A stretch of 64,000 bases of DNA from Fasciola hepatica (lineage: Eukaryota > Platyhelminthes > Trematoda > Plagiorchiida > Fasciolidae): contig CANUEZ040000165.1 of assembly GCA_948099385.1 (NCBI GenBank), forward strand, positions 6,956,501-7,020,500, read 5' to 3'. The translations under genes were made by a program, and so were the position numbers. How positions within the stretch are numbered: position 1 is the first letter of the stretch; each line of letters opens with the position of its first letter. Under the pieces are notes generated by a model that saw nothing but the letters and a program-made list of their open reading frames with translations, did not search any database and had not been told where the DNA came from. This document shows positions 52,163 through 63,221 of this stretch, piece after piece.

Positions 52163-52789
52163 CCCATGTAGCAATCCCAACCATATCCCGATGGGGCCCC
52201 CATTGGGATTCGGTTGGGATGCATTGGGTTTTGGTTGGGACACCCTAGCCTAAAGGTTGGGTTTTGGTTGGGATAGGAAACGCATCCCGATTGGACCCCA
52301 AATGGGTTCCCGATGGGGATAGCCCAACTTCCTGGTAGGTTTGAAATGCTTTCCTAAATTTACCCATTTTCCCAACCCAGTTAACTGAATCTCGGTAAAC
52401 GACCTACTGTTCCCAGTTCACGTATTTTCCCTCGTATACCACTGGAAAGAATAAAACCAAGTAGCGAAAGGCATACGTGGAATTGTATTGTAACAAAGTT
52501 GTCAAACAATGTACAGGTAAGTCCAGGTCATTCTTCCTTTGTTATTTTCTTCCAGGAAAATTCAACTGACCTCTGCAATGGTACGGTAAAGTGACGGAAA
52601 AATTATTAATCACGTGCACCCATGTATAGTTATACTGATGAAAAGTGGATTATTAACGGAAATCCGTAAAAGAAAGTATCAAAATTAAATGTTGATAAAT
52701 GTGCTTCACAATGCATCGCATACAATTACACATGAAGCAGTGGTTCACTGAATTTCAAAACGCATGCGTATGCAATATTTTACCTGGGT

Positions 52790-54113
52790 TCCCTGCCCGA
52801 CGATCCGCGGTCCTTGGCGTTGTTAAACCAGTGTTGTATATGCTTCTCGGTATCCCCGTCGGAGATCTTTCAGCCGCTCACTGTTGTTAATGGCGTCTAA
52901 AGTCGTATGAATTATGTGATACGAAAAAACCTGCCTTTAATTACGCTCATTAGTCGTAGCTGTGAGACGGCGGTCTTAGTAACACTGCCTGACCAGCAAC
53001 ACTGCTTTGCAAGCTCATCGCTAATCATCAGGGACAACATTTTTTCGGACTAATTCCCGAAGGTCATTTGTTACAGTCCTGACAAGCATGGAAACCTGGA
53101 ACAATAATGAGCAATATTGTTATCTTACCAGGTGGTCGTAGTTCGACAGAACATCCAAATCACCGTCCATGGTTTTTAAGTCTGTCAATGTGGTGGCTCT
53201 TGTCGGCTTGTAGTATGATTGCATCCCGGGTGTTTGTCGTGAGCTGGATAAGTCGTTTACTCGGCTCTGTAACGTCTCGAACCCGGAGTTCAGCAGTGCT
53301 ATGATGGTGGAGAATTTTATATTCATGTCTCACCATGGCGGCCACTGAAGTCTGCAACTTGTCCACCTTTTTTCCCAACTGTTCCACGGTGGTATGTATC
53401 GTTTCAACGGACTTCTCGTTGAAACTAGTGGAACTAGCATTTTCAAAATTACATGGTGGTATAAATGAATCTAGTAAGAACTGGTTGACTTACGATATAG
53501 GGGACAAAATCGGAATTCGATTGCCGGTTTCCAGTATACGGGATACTGGTTGTGGCGTGGAGGACGGTCTGGATGATGGGAAATATTTAGTTAGGTTGCT
53601 TAACATACCCCGCTGTCTGACTAGCAGTACGACATTGTTTCGGTAGACTTGGAACAACTACCGGTTCCAGGGGTCGTTTTTTTGCGTTTGGTTCGCAATC
53701 GGTATCTTCTGAGTCACTGCTAAAAGTGACGGGTCCTCTGCAGGAGTAAGAAAATGACAATGGAATACCTTTTGCGTGTTGTATACCTCGTTGCAAACAG
53801 TGTCATTGGTACTGTCGCATCAGAGGCCTCTGAAGTGTCATCCCGCAGATATTCTGACTGACACTCCTGAATCTCATGGAAACTTTCTGGTGCAATCGTT
53901 TAAGTTTTAAAGTGTACTCGTACCTGAACTAAACAGTTCACGACATTCATAAACGGGAATGTCGTCGGGCAACTGTTTACCTAAAATTAACATGCTTCGA
54001 TATTCCGAAGCACGTCTCACGCTTGGCCATCTTGTGTGTTTGGAATCCACAAGCGAGCTGCGATGTATAATTGCAACTGAACCGTCCTTCGCGAAACGTA
54101 CGAGCCGAAACAT
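52790..54113 (-). CDS. Accessory gene of CACTA element (DUF4806-like), left arm
   Basis: Several exons are inferred on the minus strand. Exon a (54113-about 53925): FRLVRFAKDGSVAIIHRSSL then RWPSVRRASEYRSMLILG, the usual start of DUF4806-type proteins. Exon b: SFHEIQECQSEYLRDDTSEA to RYTTRKR, GT-AG intron, then GPVTFSSDSEDTDCEPNAKK and RPLEPVVVP, which looks like a nuclear localisation signal. Further exons: EQLGKKVDKLQTSVAAM (coiled coil), then KTMDGDLDVLSNYDHL and MLVRTVTNDLRELVRKNV; then SDELAKQCCWSGSVTKTAVS; and DTEKHIQHWFNNAKDRG. The order fits DUF4806. It resembles the second, DNA-binding-partner gene of CACTA elements. The left copy keeps the SEDTDCEPNAKKRPL frame open. Exact exon ends are uncertain. 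Confidence 0.5.
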
Positions 54114-54401
54114 CTGAAAAGGAAATTCATTGGTATTATTAAAAGTATTTAATTCTTGAAAAAGTATGCAACACAGGGATAACTACAAGGTACTTAAAGC
54201 ATGGCAATAACAAACATTTACACTCAATATCGACAGTTGTAGCGGAGAAAACATCCACACCCAACTTACCGACGGAGAAAACGTACAAATAAGTAGATGG
54301 CAAATAATTTGTGAAAAATGGTTGTGGATTAATAAATCGTTTGAAATGAATGATATTATCCGAAATGTTGACAATGACACCAGGAAACCCGTGTACAATG
54401 A

Positions 54402-56158
54402 CTACATTGTCCGGAGATCGATCAGTGAAAAGGCATTCCTAAGAAAGAAAAAGTTATCACATATCGGTGTTCGGATTAGTGGCGAACCAGTGTCATCCAC
54501 ATAGGAATTCCGCTGTAATGGAAGAGGAAGAGATTGGCCCTCAGTCAATCTCTTGTACAATTGTTGGCCAGGATTTCTGGGTCCTTTGATAAGACATTTC
54601 AAATAACCAAGATAGGATTCGAAAGGAAAGGCAGAGGAGTAGTCCAGCGTTCCGTGTAGAAGTACATCATCATTCAAATGAATCAAATTGTGAACAATAT
54701 AAACGAGTTCTTTAGAACCGTAAAAAAGTTCAAATTGTTGGACAAACATGGAGAGAAGATCAGCTGCGAACTGGTGGTAACGAACATACAAACGGGGGTG
54801 ACAGAGAATGTACACCGCTATTGAGAGTGTCAAAAAATGGTGGTACGCATCTTCCGGTAGTAGGTGTATCAAACATACGGGTCCCAGGTACAGTAAGAAT
54901 TGTCGGTATTCGCTAGCTTTCCAGCGTTCCATGTCGTTGATATGCCGACATTTTCGCGGAAAATCACATGTAATACCAACATGTGATTGTAGAATGCGAT
55001 TCCCTAGTTCCTCGGCGACAGATGGACTAATACCGGCAAACCTATCCCTGGGACCACTAATCCAGGACTGAAGCAACTTCTTCATTACACCCAAGCATAC
55101 CAGATGCATATAGTCATGGCAGAATGTGCGAATCATGTCTATGCTTAGAGCCAAAAATGGACTGTTCGACTCCGGTAAGTGGTGCTTCTTGTGCCTTTTT
55201 GCGCGGAAGCTTTTGTCCGTCCTTGGTTTGGCCGTTATAGACGGGAAGGTCATTTTACCACCGGTGCAGTAACCTGGCTGTATGCATCTATCACACCCAA
55301 AATAAGCGTTGTGTCCCTTAACTTGACGGACAAACGCTCGTGCGGGGGTGTCACAGATAATGGCAGAGAGGGTACATTCGTAGGACACACCGTGATGTAC
55401 AACCCCGTGTTCCAACACCATCTTCAGTTCATCAATGCACTCCCGCAGGAACTGTTCAACGGGTTTCGGTTTACCTCTACCGCAGTAAAATCCCACAGTA
55501 AATATTTCACTCATTTGTGGTCTGATTATTCTTGCTAATATCGGCCACAACTGCAAGTCGGAGGAGCGATAAATGACCGTTTCGTCACAGTGTATTTGTA
55601 TATCCAAGATGCATTCCGGTAGTTTCAGCGAGTTTATCAAACCAGAAAGTCCTTTAACAAGTCCCATGTGAAAATAATTTCCGTTCTGCAAACTCCGGAC
55701 ATTGCACTGCCTTGGTGTCCCGCACAGAGTCCTGGAGTCCTTCGGAATGTTTGCGAAATGTCTTCCAAGTATGCGCAGCACAACAGCACGTTGAGACATG
55801 TTAAAGCGAAATTTAACAAAATATTGGCGTAATTGGTTGAGCATTTCAAAAGTTTCATCGGCCTTTTCAATATCTGATATGAGGAATCCATATTATTCGT
55901 ATACGTTAATATACCAGAAACATCCTCAACGTCTGCTACAGGCACACATGCAGACGGCGCTGCTTGAACCTCTTTAAATGATACCGACGAAGTTGATGGC
56001 ACCAACTGGGTGTTATCAAGGTTGATAACATCACCACGGTGTCTGGATTCTGCAAGAGTTGTTGACAATGCAGTCTTATCCTCAGCAATAAATATGGAAC
56101 ATCCATGACGATGTTCCCATAAGGAGGCGTCCGAACAACACGGGCACAAGACTTGCAT
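54402..56158 (-). CDS. CACTA/EnSpm (TNP2-like) transposase, left arm
   Basis: Mirror image of the gene at 56496-58252, with the same two-exon model: exon 1 from ATG 56158 to 55915, intron 55914-55874, exon 2 to the stop at 54402. The 480-codon main frame is fully open and differs from the right copy at one residue by inspection, a serine for asparagine at residue 234 of that frame. See the right-arm entry for domains. Both copies point away from the palindrome centre and could share a bidirectional promoter in the roughly 340 bases between their start codons. Confidence 0.82.
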
Positions 56159-56495
56159 CAATACTTTCCGCCGAAGGCGAAATCATTGCAATCGTGATAG
56201 TCCGGACATGATGGCGTTTTATCTAAAAACGAGAATGTAGACAGAAATGTTACCAAGGGTTCACTACATTACCTATCTAGAAAGAAAAACAGAAGTAAAT
56301 AACAACAGCCCATCCAGTAGTATTACAGGGTGGACATTGGATGAGCTTTTGTTATTTACTTCTGTTTTTCTTTCTAGATAGGTAATGTAGTGAACCCTTG
56401 GTAACATTTCTGTCTACATTCTCGTTTTTAGATAAAACGCCATCATGTCCGGACTATCACGATTGCAATGATTTCGCCTTCGGCGGAAAGTATTG
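56159..56495. promoter_or_regulatory. Palindrome centre and divergent 5' regions
   Basis: About 340 bases between the two transposase start codons, symmetric except for the central spacer (about 56319-56335). Arms fray over the last 15-20 bases before the spacer. Any promoter here would be bidirectional by symmetry. No TATA box was identified. Confidence 0.4.
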
Positions 56496-58252
56496 ATGCA
56501 AGTCTTGTGCCCGTGTTGTTCGGACGCCTCCTTATGGGAACATCGTCATGGATGTTCCATATTTATTGCTGAGGATAAGACTGCATTGTCAACAACTCTT
56601 GCAGAATCCAGACACCGTGGTGATGTTATCAACCTTGATAACACCCAGTTGGTGCCATCAACTTCGTCGGTATCATTTAAAGAGGTTCAAGCAGCGCCGT
56701 CTGCATGTGTGCCTGTAGCAGACGTTGAGGATGTTTCTGGTATATTAACGTATACGAATAATATGGATTCCTCATATCAGATATTGAAAAGGCCGATGAA
56801 ACTTTTGAAATGCTCAACCAATTACGCCAATATTTTGTTAAATTTCGCTTTAACATGTCTCAACGTGCTGTTGTGCTGCGCATACTTGGAAGACATTTCG
56901 CAAACATTCCGAAGGACTCCAGGACTCTGTGCGGGACACCAAGGCAGTGCAATGTCCGGAGTTTGCAGAACGGAAATTATTTTCACATGGGACTTGTTAA
57001 AGGACTTTCTGGTTTGATAAACTCGCTGAAACTACCGGAATGCATCTTGGATATACAAATACACTGTGACGAAACGGTCATTTATCGCTCCTCCGACTTG
57101 CAGTTGTGGCCGATATTAGCAAGAATAATCAGACCACAAATGAGTGAAATATTTACTGTGGGATTTTACTGCGGTAGAGGTAAACCGAAACCCGTTGAAC
57201 AGTTCCTGCGGGAGTGCATTGATGAACTGAAGATGGTGTTGGAACACGGGGTTGTACATCACGGTGTGTCCTACGAATGTACCCTCTCTGCCATTATCTG
57301 TGACACCCCCGCACGAGCGTTTGTCCGTCAAGTTAAGGGACACAACGCTTATTTTGGGTGTGATAGATGCATACAGCCAGGTTACTGCACCGGTGGTAAA
57401 ATGACCTTCCCGTCTATAACGGCCAAACCAAGGACGGACAAAAGCTTCCGCGCAAAAAGGCACAAGAAGCACCACTTACCGGAGTCGAACAGTCCATTTT
57501 TGGCTCTAAACATAGACATGATTCGCACATTCTGCCATGACTATATGCATCTGGTATGCTTGGGTGTAATGAAGAAGTTGCTTCAGTCCTGGATTAGTGG
57601 TCCCAGGGATAGGTTTGCCGGTATTAGTCCATCTGTCGCCGAGGAACTAGGGAATCGCATTCTACAATCACATGTTGGTATTACATGTGATTTTCCGCGA
57701 AAATGTCGGCATATCAACGACATGGAACGCTGGAAAGCTAGCGAATACCGACAATTCTTACTGTACCTGGGACCCGTATGTTTGATACACCTACTACCGG
57801 AAGATGCGTACCACCATTTTTTGACACTCTCAATAGCGGTGTACATTCTCTGTCACCCCCGTTTGTATGTTCGTTACCACCAGTTCGCAGCTGATCTTCT
57901 CTCCATGTTTGTCCAACAATTTGAACTTTTTTACGGTTCTAAAGAACTCGTTTATATTGTTCACAATTTGATTCATTTGAATGATGATGTACTTCTACAC
58001 GGAACGCTGGACTACTCCTCTGCCTTTCCTTTCGAATCCTATCTTGGTTATTTGAAATGTCTTATCAAAGGACCCAGAAATCCTGGCCAACAATTGTACA
58101 AGAGATTGACTGAGGGCCAATCTCTTCCTCTTCCATTACAGCGGAATTCCTATGTGGATGACACTGGTTCGCCACTAATCCGAACACCGATATGTGATAA
58201 CTTTTTCTTTCTTAGGAATGCCTTTTCACTGATCGATCTCCGGACAATGTAG
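56496..58252 (+). CDS. CACTA/EnSpm (TNP2-like) transposase, right arm
   Basis: Exon 1 (56496-56739) opens with QVLCPCCSDASLWEHRHGC, a cysteine/histidine-rich start. A 41-bp GT-AG intron (56740-56780) restores frame to exon 2, which contains an uninterrupted frame of 480 codons from 56810. In that frame: CDETVIYRSSDLQLWPILAR (residues 86-105; first catalytic aspartate), CDTPARAFV (164-172; second aspartate), KGHNAYFGCDRC (176-187; zinc-binding pair), HDYMHLVCLGVMKKLL (243-258), RWKASEYRQFLLYLGP (307-322), and a DUF4218-like block HNLIHLNDDV ... AFPFESYLGYLK (385-416). These are TNP2/EnSpm hallmarks. The enzyme would cut at the element ends and move it by cut-and-paste. There is no frameshift or stop in the main frame, so it may be active. 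A further upstream exon cannot be excluded. Confidence 0.87.
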
Positions 58253-58540
58253 TCATTGTACACGGGTTTCCTGGTGTCATTGTCAACATTTCGGATAATA
58301 TCATTCATTTCAAACGATTTATTAATCCACAACCATTTTTCACAAATTATTTGCCATCTACTTATTTGTACGTTTTCTCCGTCGGTAAGTTGGGTGTGGA
58401 TGTTTTCTCCGCTACAACTGTCGATATTGAGTGTAAATGTTTGTTATTGCCATGCTTTAAGTACCTTGTAGTTATCCCTGTGTTGCATACTTTTTCAAGA
58501 ATTAAATACTTTTAATAATACCAATGAATTTCCTTTTCAG

Positions 58541-59862
58541 ATGTTTCGGCTCGTACGTTTCGCGAAGGACGGTTCAGTTGCAATTATACATCGCAGCTCG
58601 CTTGTGGATTCCAAACACACAAGATGGCCAAGCGTGAGACGTGCTTCGGAATATCGAAGCATGTTAATTTTAGGTAAACAGTTGCCCGACGACATTCCCG
58701 TTTATGAATGTCGTGAACTGTTTAGTTCAGGTACGAGTACACTTTAAAACTTAAACGATTGCACCAGAAAGTTTCCATGAGATTCAGGAGTGTCAGTCAG
58801 AATATCTGCGGGATGACACTTCAGAGGCCTCTGATGCGACAGTACCAATGACACTGTTTGCAACGAGGTATACAACACGCAAAAGGTATTCCATTGTCAT
58901 TTTCTTACTCCTGCAGAGGACCCGTCACTTTTAGCAGTGACTCAGAAGATACCGATTGCGAACCAAACGCAAAAAACGACCCCTGGAACCGGTAGTTGTT
59001 CCAAGTCTACCGAAACAATGTCGTACTGCTAGTCAGACAGCGGGGTATGTTAAGCAACCTAACTAAATATTTCCCATCATCCAGACCGTCCTCCACGCCA
59101 CAACCAGTATCCCGTATACTGGAAACCGGCAATCGAATTCCGATTTTGTCCCCTATATCGTAAGTCAACCAGTTCTTACTAGATTCATTTATACCACCAT
59201 GTAATTTTGAAAATGCTAGTTCCACTAGTTTCAACGAGAAGTCCGTTGAAACGATACATACCACCGTGGAACAGTTGGGAAAAAAGGTGGACAAGTTGCA
59301 GACTTCAGTGGCCGCCATGGTGAGACATGAATATAAAATTCTCCACCATCATAGCACTGCTGAACCCCGGGTTCGAGACGTTACAGAGCCGAGTAAACGA
59401 CTTATCCAGCTCACGACAAACACCCGGGATGCAATCATACTACAAGCCGACAAGAGCCACCACATTGACAGACTTAAAAACCATGGACGGTGATTTGGAT
59501 GTTCTGTCGAACTACGACCACCTGGTAAGATAACAATATTGCTCATTATTGTTCCAGGTTTCCATGCTTGTCAGGACTGTAACAAATGACCTTCGGGAAT
59601 TAGTCCGAAAAAATGTTGTCCCTGATGATTAGCGATGAGCTTGCAAAGCAGTGTTGCTGGTCAGGCAGTGTTACTAAGACCGCCGTCTCACAGCTACGAC
59701 TAATGAGCGTAATTAAAGGCAGGTTTTTTCGTATCACATAATTCATACGACTTTAGACGCCATTAACAACAGTGAGCGGCTGAAAGATCTCCGACGGGGA
59801 TACCGAGAAGCATATACAACACTGGTTTAACAACGCCAAGGACCGCGGATCGTCGGGCAGGG
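58541..59862 (+). pseudogene. Accessory gene of CACTA element (DUF4806-like), right arm
   Basis: Mirror copy of the left-arm accessory gene. It starts after a good acceptor (CCTTTTCAG at 58532-58540) with FRLVRFAKDGSVAIIHRSSL. Relative to the left arm it lacks one A in the run at about 58970, so the CEPNAKK frame breaks in this copy. A clear exon end lies at 59524 (CTG before GTAAGA) and a clear start at 59558 (after TTCCAG). The stretch 59558-59690 needs a +1 shift in both arms to read from LRELVRKNV into SDELAKQCCWSG, so either a small intron is missed or both copies are broken there. Confidence 0.5.
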
Positions 59863-60490
59863 AACCCAGGTAAAATATTGCATACGCATGCGTTTTGAAA
59901 TTCAGTGAACCACTGCTTCATGTGTAATTGTATGCGATGCATTGTGAAGCACATTTATCAACATTTAATTTTGATACTTTCTTTTACGGATTTCCATTAA
60001 TAATCCACTTTTCATCAGTATAACTATACATGGGTGCACGTGATTAATAATTTTTCCGTCACTTTACCGTACCATTGCAGAGGTCAGTTGAATTTTCCTG
60101 GAAGAAAATAACAAAGGAAGAATGACCTGGACTTACCTGTACATTGTTTGACAACTTTGTTACAATACAATTCCACGTATGCCTTTCGCTACTTGGTTTT
60201 ATTCTTTCCAGTGGTATACGAGGGAAAATACGTGAACTGGGAACAGTGGGTCGTTTACCGAGATTCAGTTAACTGGGTTGGGAAAATGGGTAAATTTAGG
60301 AAAGCATTTCAAACCTACCAGGAAGTTGGGCTATCCCCATCGGGAACCCATTTGGGGTCCAATCGGGATGCGTTTCCTATCCCAACCAAAACCCAACCTT
60401 TAGGCTAGGGTGTCCCAACCAAAACCCAATGCATCCCAACCGAATCCCAATGGGGGCCCCATCGGGATATGGTTGGGACTGCTACATGGG

Positions 60491-60971
60491 TGGTCTGTTT
60501 TCGGGCGGTTTTGGATCAGTTTGTTACTATTACGCCGATCGGTTTTCGGGCGGTTTCCCGAGTGGTTTGCGACCGATTTCCTGGACGGTTTCCGAGCGAT
60601 TTGTATCAGTCGTTTGAAGTAAGTACTATGCTTTGTTGATTTATTTCACTAACCGAAATTACGTATTAGGATGCTCTTTCTACCTACTAGTTTATGATTT
60701 CCCGAATATCTGTCGTTATTTCATCCATTTCTATAGACTAAATAGGGCGATCTATACTTATGTTTGCAGGACACTTCCATGAAATGAAGCAGTACATTAA
60801 AATGAAACGCCTACCAAGCATTGCACGTTACATCGGTCGTCTGTTTTCTTCGTATTAATTCCATGTTTATCTGTGTAAAATGAATACTATAAGAACCGAC
60901 CGAAACCGATGGAAAACCGATCAAAAACCGGCCGTAAGCCGATCGGTCTCAGAACGATTTTGCTACAAGGG
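60491..60971 (-). repeat. Right outer arm of CACTA-like structure
   Basis: It begins right after TGCTACATGGG and ends with TGCTACAAGGG (60961-60971). It is packed with CGGTTT-type words (CGGTTTTCGGGCGGTTT; AAACCGATGGAAAACCGATC). Read in reverse it aligns with 51209-51620 (ATTAATACGAAG, GACGACCGA, GCAATGCTTGGTAGGCGTTT), but clearly more diverged than the palindrome arms are from each other. Confidence 0.7.
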
Positions 60972-61211
60972 GGTGATGTATTCAGTGTCTATCTTTGGAG
61001 TTCGATAACAGTTCAGTTCAGATCAGTTTGCACAGGACTTGGTGTGGCTAGAGCCAATCGTGTGTCCAGATAGTTGTGTTGTCGGCGCGTTTCCGTAGCT
61101 CTCAACACTGCGTGATTTTCTTTTTCTGAAAGGCAGAAATTTTGTGCAGTATCAGCCCGGGCAGAGTAAGGTGGAAACAATAAGTAAATTGCATCTGACC
61201 CTAAAAGCTGC

Positions 61212-62924
61212 TTAACATAGTTCGGGGTGTACTGCCACCCAACATAGGTCTACTGCTTTCTTAAAAGCCTTCACGGTTGTGGTATTTATGACCTCTTCCG
61301 GGAGCTTATTCCAATAGGGTACCACTCCATTTGAGAAGTACTTCACCCTAATTTGGAGCCTCGAATGCTTCCTTTGTAATCTAAGGCTACGCCCCCTTGT
61401 ACCTCTCTCGGAGATCAGACAGAAAAGGTCTTCTCGTCTTATTCCTGACAGTCCTTTCATTACCTTGAAGGTTTCTATCAAATCCCCGCGAATGCGCCTT
61501 CTTTCCATCGAGAACAGGTCTAGGGCACGGAGACGCTCTGTGAAGTTAAACCCCCTTTGCCCAGCCACCATTCTAGTGGCTAGCCCTTGCATTTTCTCCA
61601 GACAGTCGATATCTTTCTGGTAGTACGGTGCCCAGGCCTGCACGCAGTACTCCATATGCGGCCTAACTATGGCCTGATATATCGGAACGAAAATCTCCGG
61701 ATCTCTACACGACATAATAGATCTAACTCGAAAGAGTTCTCTCCTGGCCGTGTTGGCTGCTGAGGTGCACTGCTTTGACGGCTTAAAGCAGTTGTCCATT
61801 ATAACGCCCAAGTCTTTGACCTGCGAGACCACTTGCAACGAACCCACATCATTCCCACTAGCCCCTGTATTTGTGGTCAAGCATTGACACTTAGTGAGGT
61901 TTAGTGGAAGGTCCCATTTGCGTGCCCAGTTTTGTACTGCTAACACGTCAAGTTCTATATCTACTCCAGCTATATTGCTGTCACCGGCAAACATAAAGGT
62001 GGGGTTTGTAAGCCCACGTGCTAGGTCGTTGATGAAGATGAGGAAGAGCAGAGGGCCGAGCACCGAGCCCTGTGGCATCCCACTTGTTACACCTTCCGGT
62101 TTTGAAACATGACTCCCCACCTTAACACTAAAGGTTCGCCCTGCTAAGAAACTACTTATCCATTGTCTTGCCTTTCCAACAATTCCCATGGACTGCAGTT
62201 TGACGTCCAGAAATCTGTGGTTCACAGAATCAAACTCCTTGCTGAAGTCCAAGTAGCAAACTGCAATCGATTGCCCTTCGTCCAGACGCTTGGTTACCTC
62301 ATCGAGGAACAGCAGGAGGTTCGTCAGACAGGATCGTCCTGCCACAAACCCATGCTGAGAATTTGATATGAGGTTGTGTTGAACCAAATGCCTAGATATC
62401 TGTTTCCTGACTACTCGCTCCAAACACTTACACAGTACTGAAGTCAAGCTAACCGGCCGGTAATTTTCGGCCTTTTGCCGGGGTCCACTCTTGTAAATAC
62501 CTACCACTGTTGCTCTCCTCCAGTCTCCCGGCACAATTCCCTCTCTAAGTGACGTTTCATACAGCTTCGTCACCGGAGCCTTCAGGACCTCGGCCAGAGG
62601 CTGAACGATTGCTGGATGAATCCCGTCTGGACCTGCTGCTTTATTTCTATTCAACGTTTGCAACTCCGCGTACACTTCTTCTTCTCCTACAGTAAGTTCG
62701 GGTATTGGAGGCGCCTGTGGGCCTTCCATTCTTTCCTCCAAACTATTTTCTGGTCGATATATGCTCTTGAAGAATTCCAAGAGTATGTCAGCCTTGTCTT
62801 CGTCGTTAGAGCTAGTCGTCCCTGTGCTCCTTCCAAAGTTGCTACGCTCTCTCTCATACGTTTGTGAGATTGCACGTACGCGTAGAATCGCTTTGGGTTT
62901 GTGCGGACCGACGCTCGAAGGCAT
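61212..62924 (-). pseudogene. CR1-like reverse transcriptase and C-terminal domain
   Basis: 570 open codons. NRNKAAGPDGIHPAIVQPLA (fingers), WRRATVVGIYKSGPRQKAEN, YRPVSLTSVLCKCLERVV, SQHGFVAGRSCLTNLLLFLD, VCYLDFSKEFDSVNHRFLDV (first catalytic aspartate present), SGMPQGSVLGPLLFLIFIND, then MFAGDSNIAG at about residue 311, where FADD is expected. One aspartate is replaced by glycine and the motif reads AGDS, so the polymerase is probably dead despite the open frame. The C-terminus has RRRIRGDLIETFKVMKGLSG, RGTRGRSLRLQRKHSRL and YWNKLPEEVINTTTVKAFKK, ending in a natural stop. The first ~35 residues are likely linker. Confidence 0.9.
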
Positions 62925-63135
62925 ATTTCTTCACTCTTTGGATCTCTTGAGCTCTGTTCCTAGCCATCTTATGGCTATTCCATGCCCCCTGAGTTCTGTA
63001 CAGCTTGTACGCCGACCATCGTTGCCTACGAATAACTATGGCCTTGCGGACTTTTGACTTCCACCATGGGGGTAGATTACTACTGCTTGCCACCGTCAGG
63101 GGTGCGAACTCATCTATAAGTTCGAGTAGCCCCAT
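62854..63135 (-). pseudogene. CR1-like linker region
   Basis: Reads LLELIDEFAPLTVASSSNLP, PWWKSKVRKAIVIRRQRWSA and YKLYRTQ. This is the typical CR1 inter-domain region (PxW...ai.~k...w..y). It overlaps the start of the RT frame, so a frameshift lies near 62900. Confidence 0.75.
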
Positions 63136-63221
63136 TTTGATGGTCTCTCAACGTTCCTCTACGGAGGCGTTTGTGTGTCTCGGTGTCCACTGAATTTCCT
63201 CCGCTGCCCTCTTTAGTTCCT

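Larger units (their letters stand above)
52163..60490. mobile_element. 8.3-kb palindrome: two head-to-head CACTA/EnSpm elements
   Basis: The left arm 52163-56318 and right arm 56336-60490 are reverse complements with only a few substitutions and one 1-bp length difference in a homopolymer (about 53683 against 58970). A spacer of about 17 bases separates them. The outer ends are CCCATGTAGCA (52163) and TGCTACATGGG (60490), followed inwards by subterminal words TCCCAACC and TCCCGATGGGG repeated several times. Each arm holds a TNP2-like transposase gene starting next to the centre and an accessory gene nearer the outside. Neither arm has a terminal motif at the centre, so each is a one-ended element. 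It may be a genuine foldback transposon, a replication product or an assembly fold-back; the sequence alone cannot decide. Confidence 0.85.

Noticed and set aside
55179..57475. Pairs of 119- and 87-codon frames antisense to both transposases
   Set aside because: They are shadows of the conserved transposase sequence on the other strand, mirrored because of the palindrome, and carry no recognisable motif.
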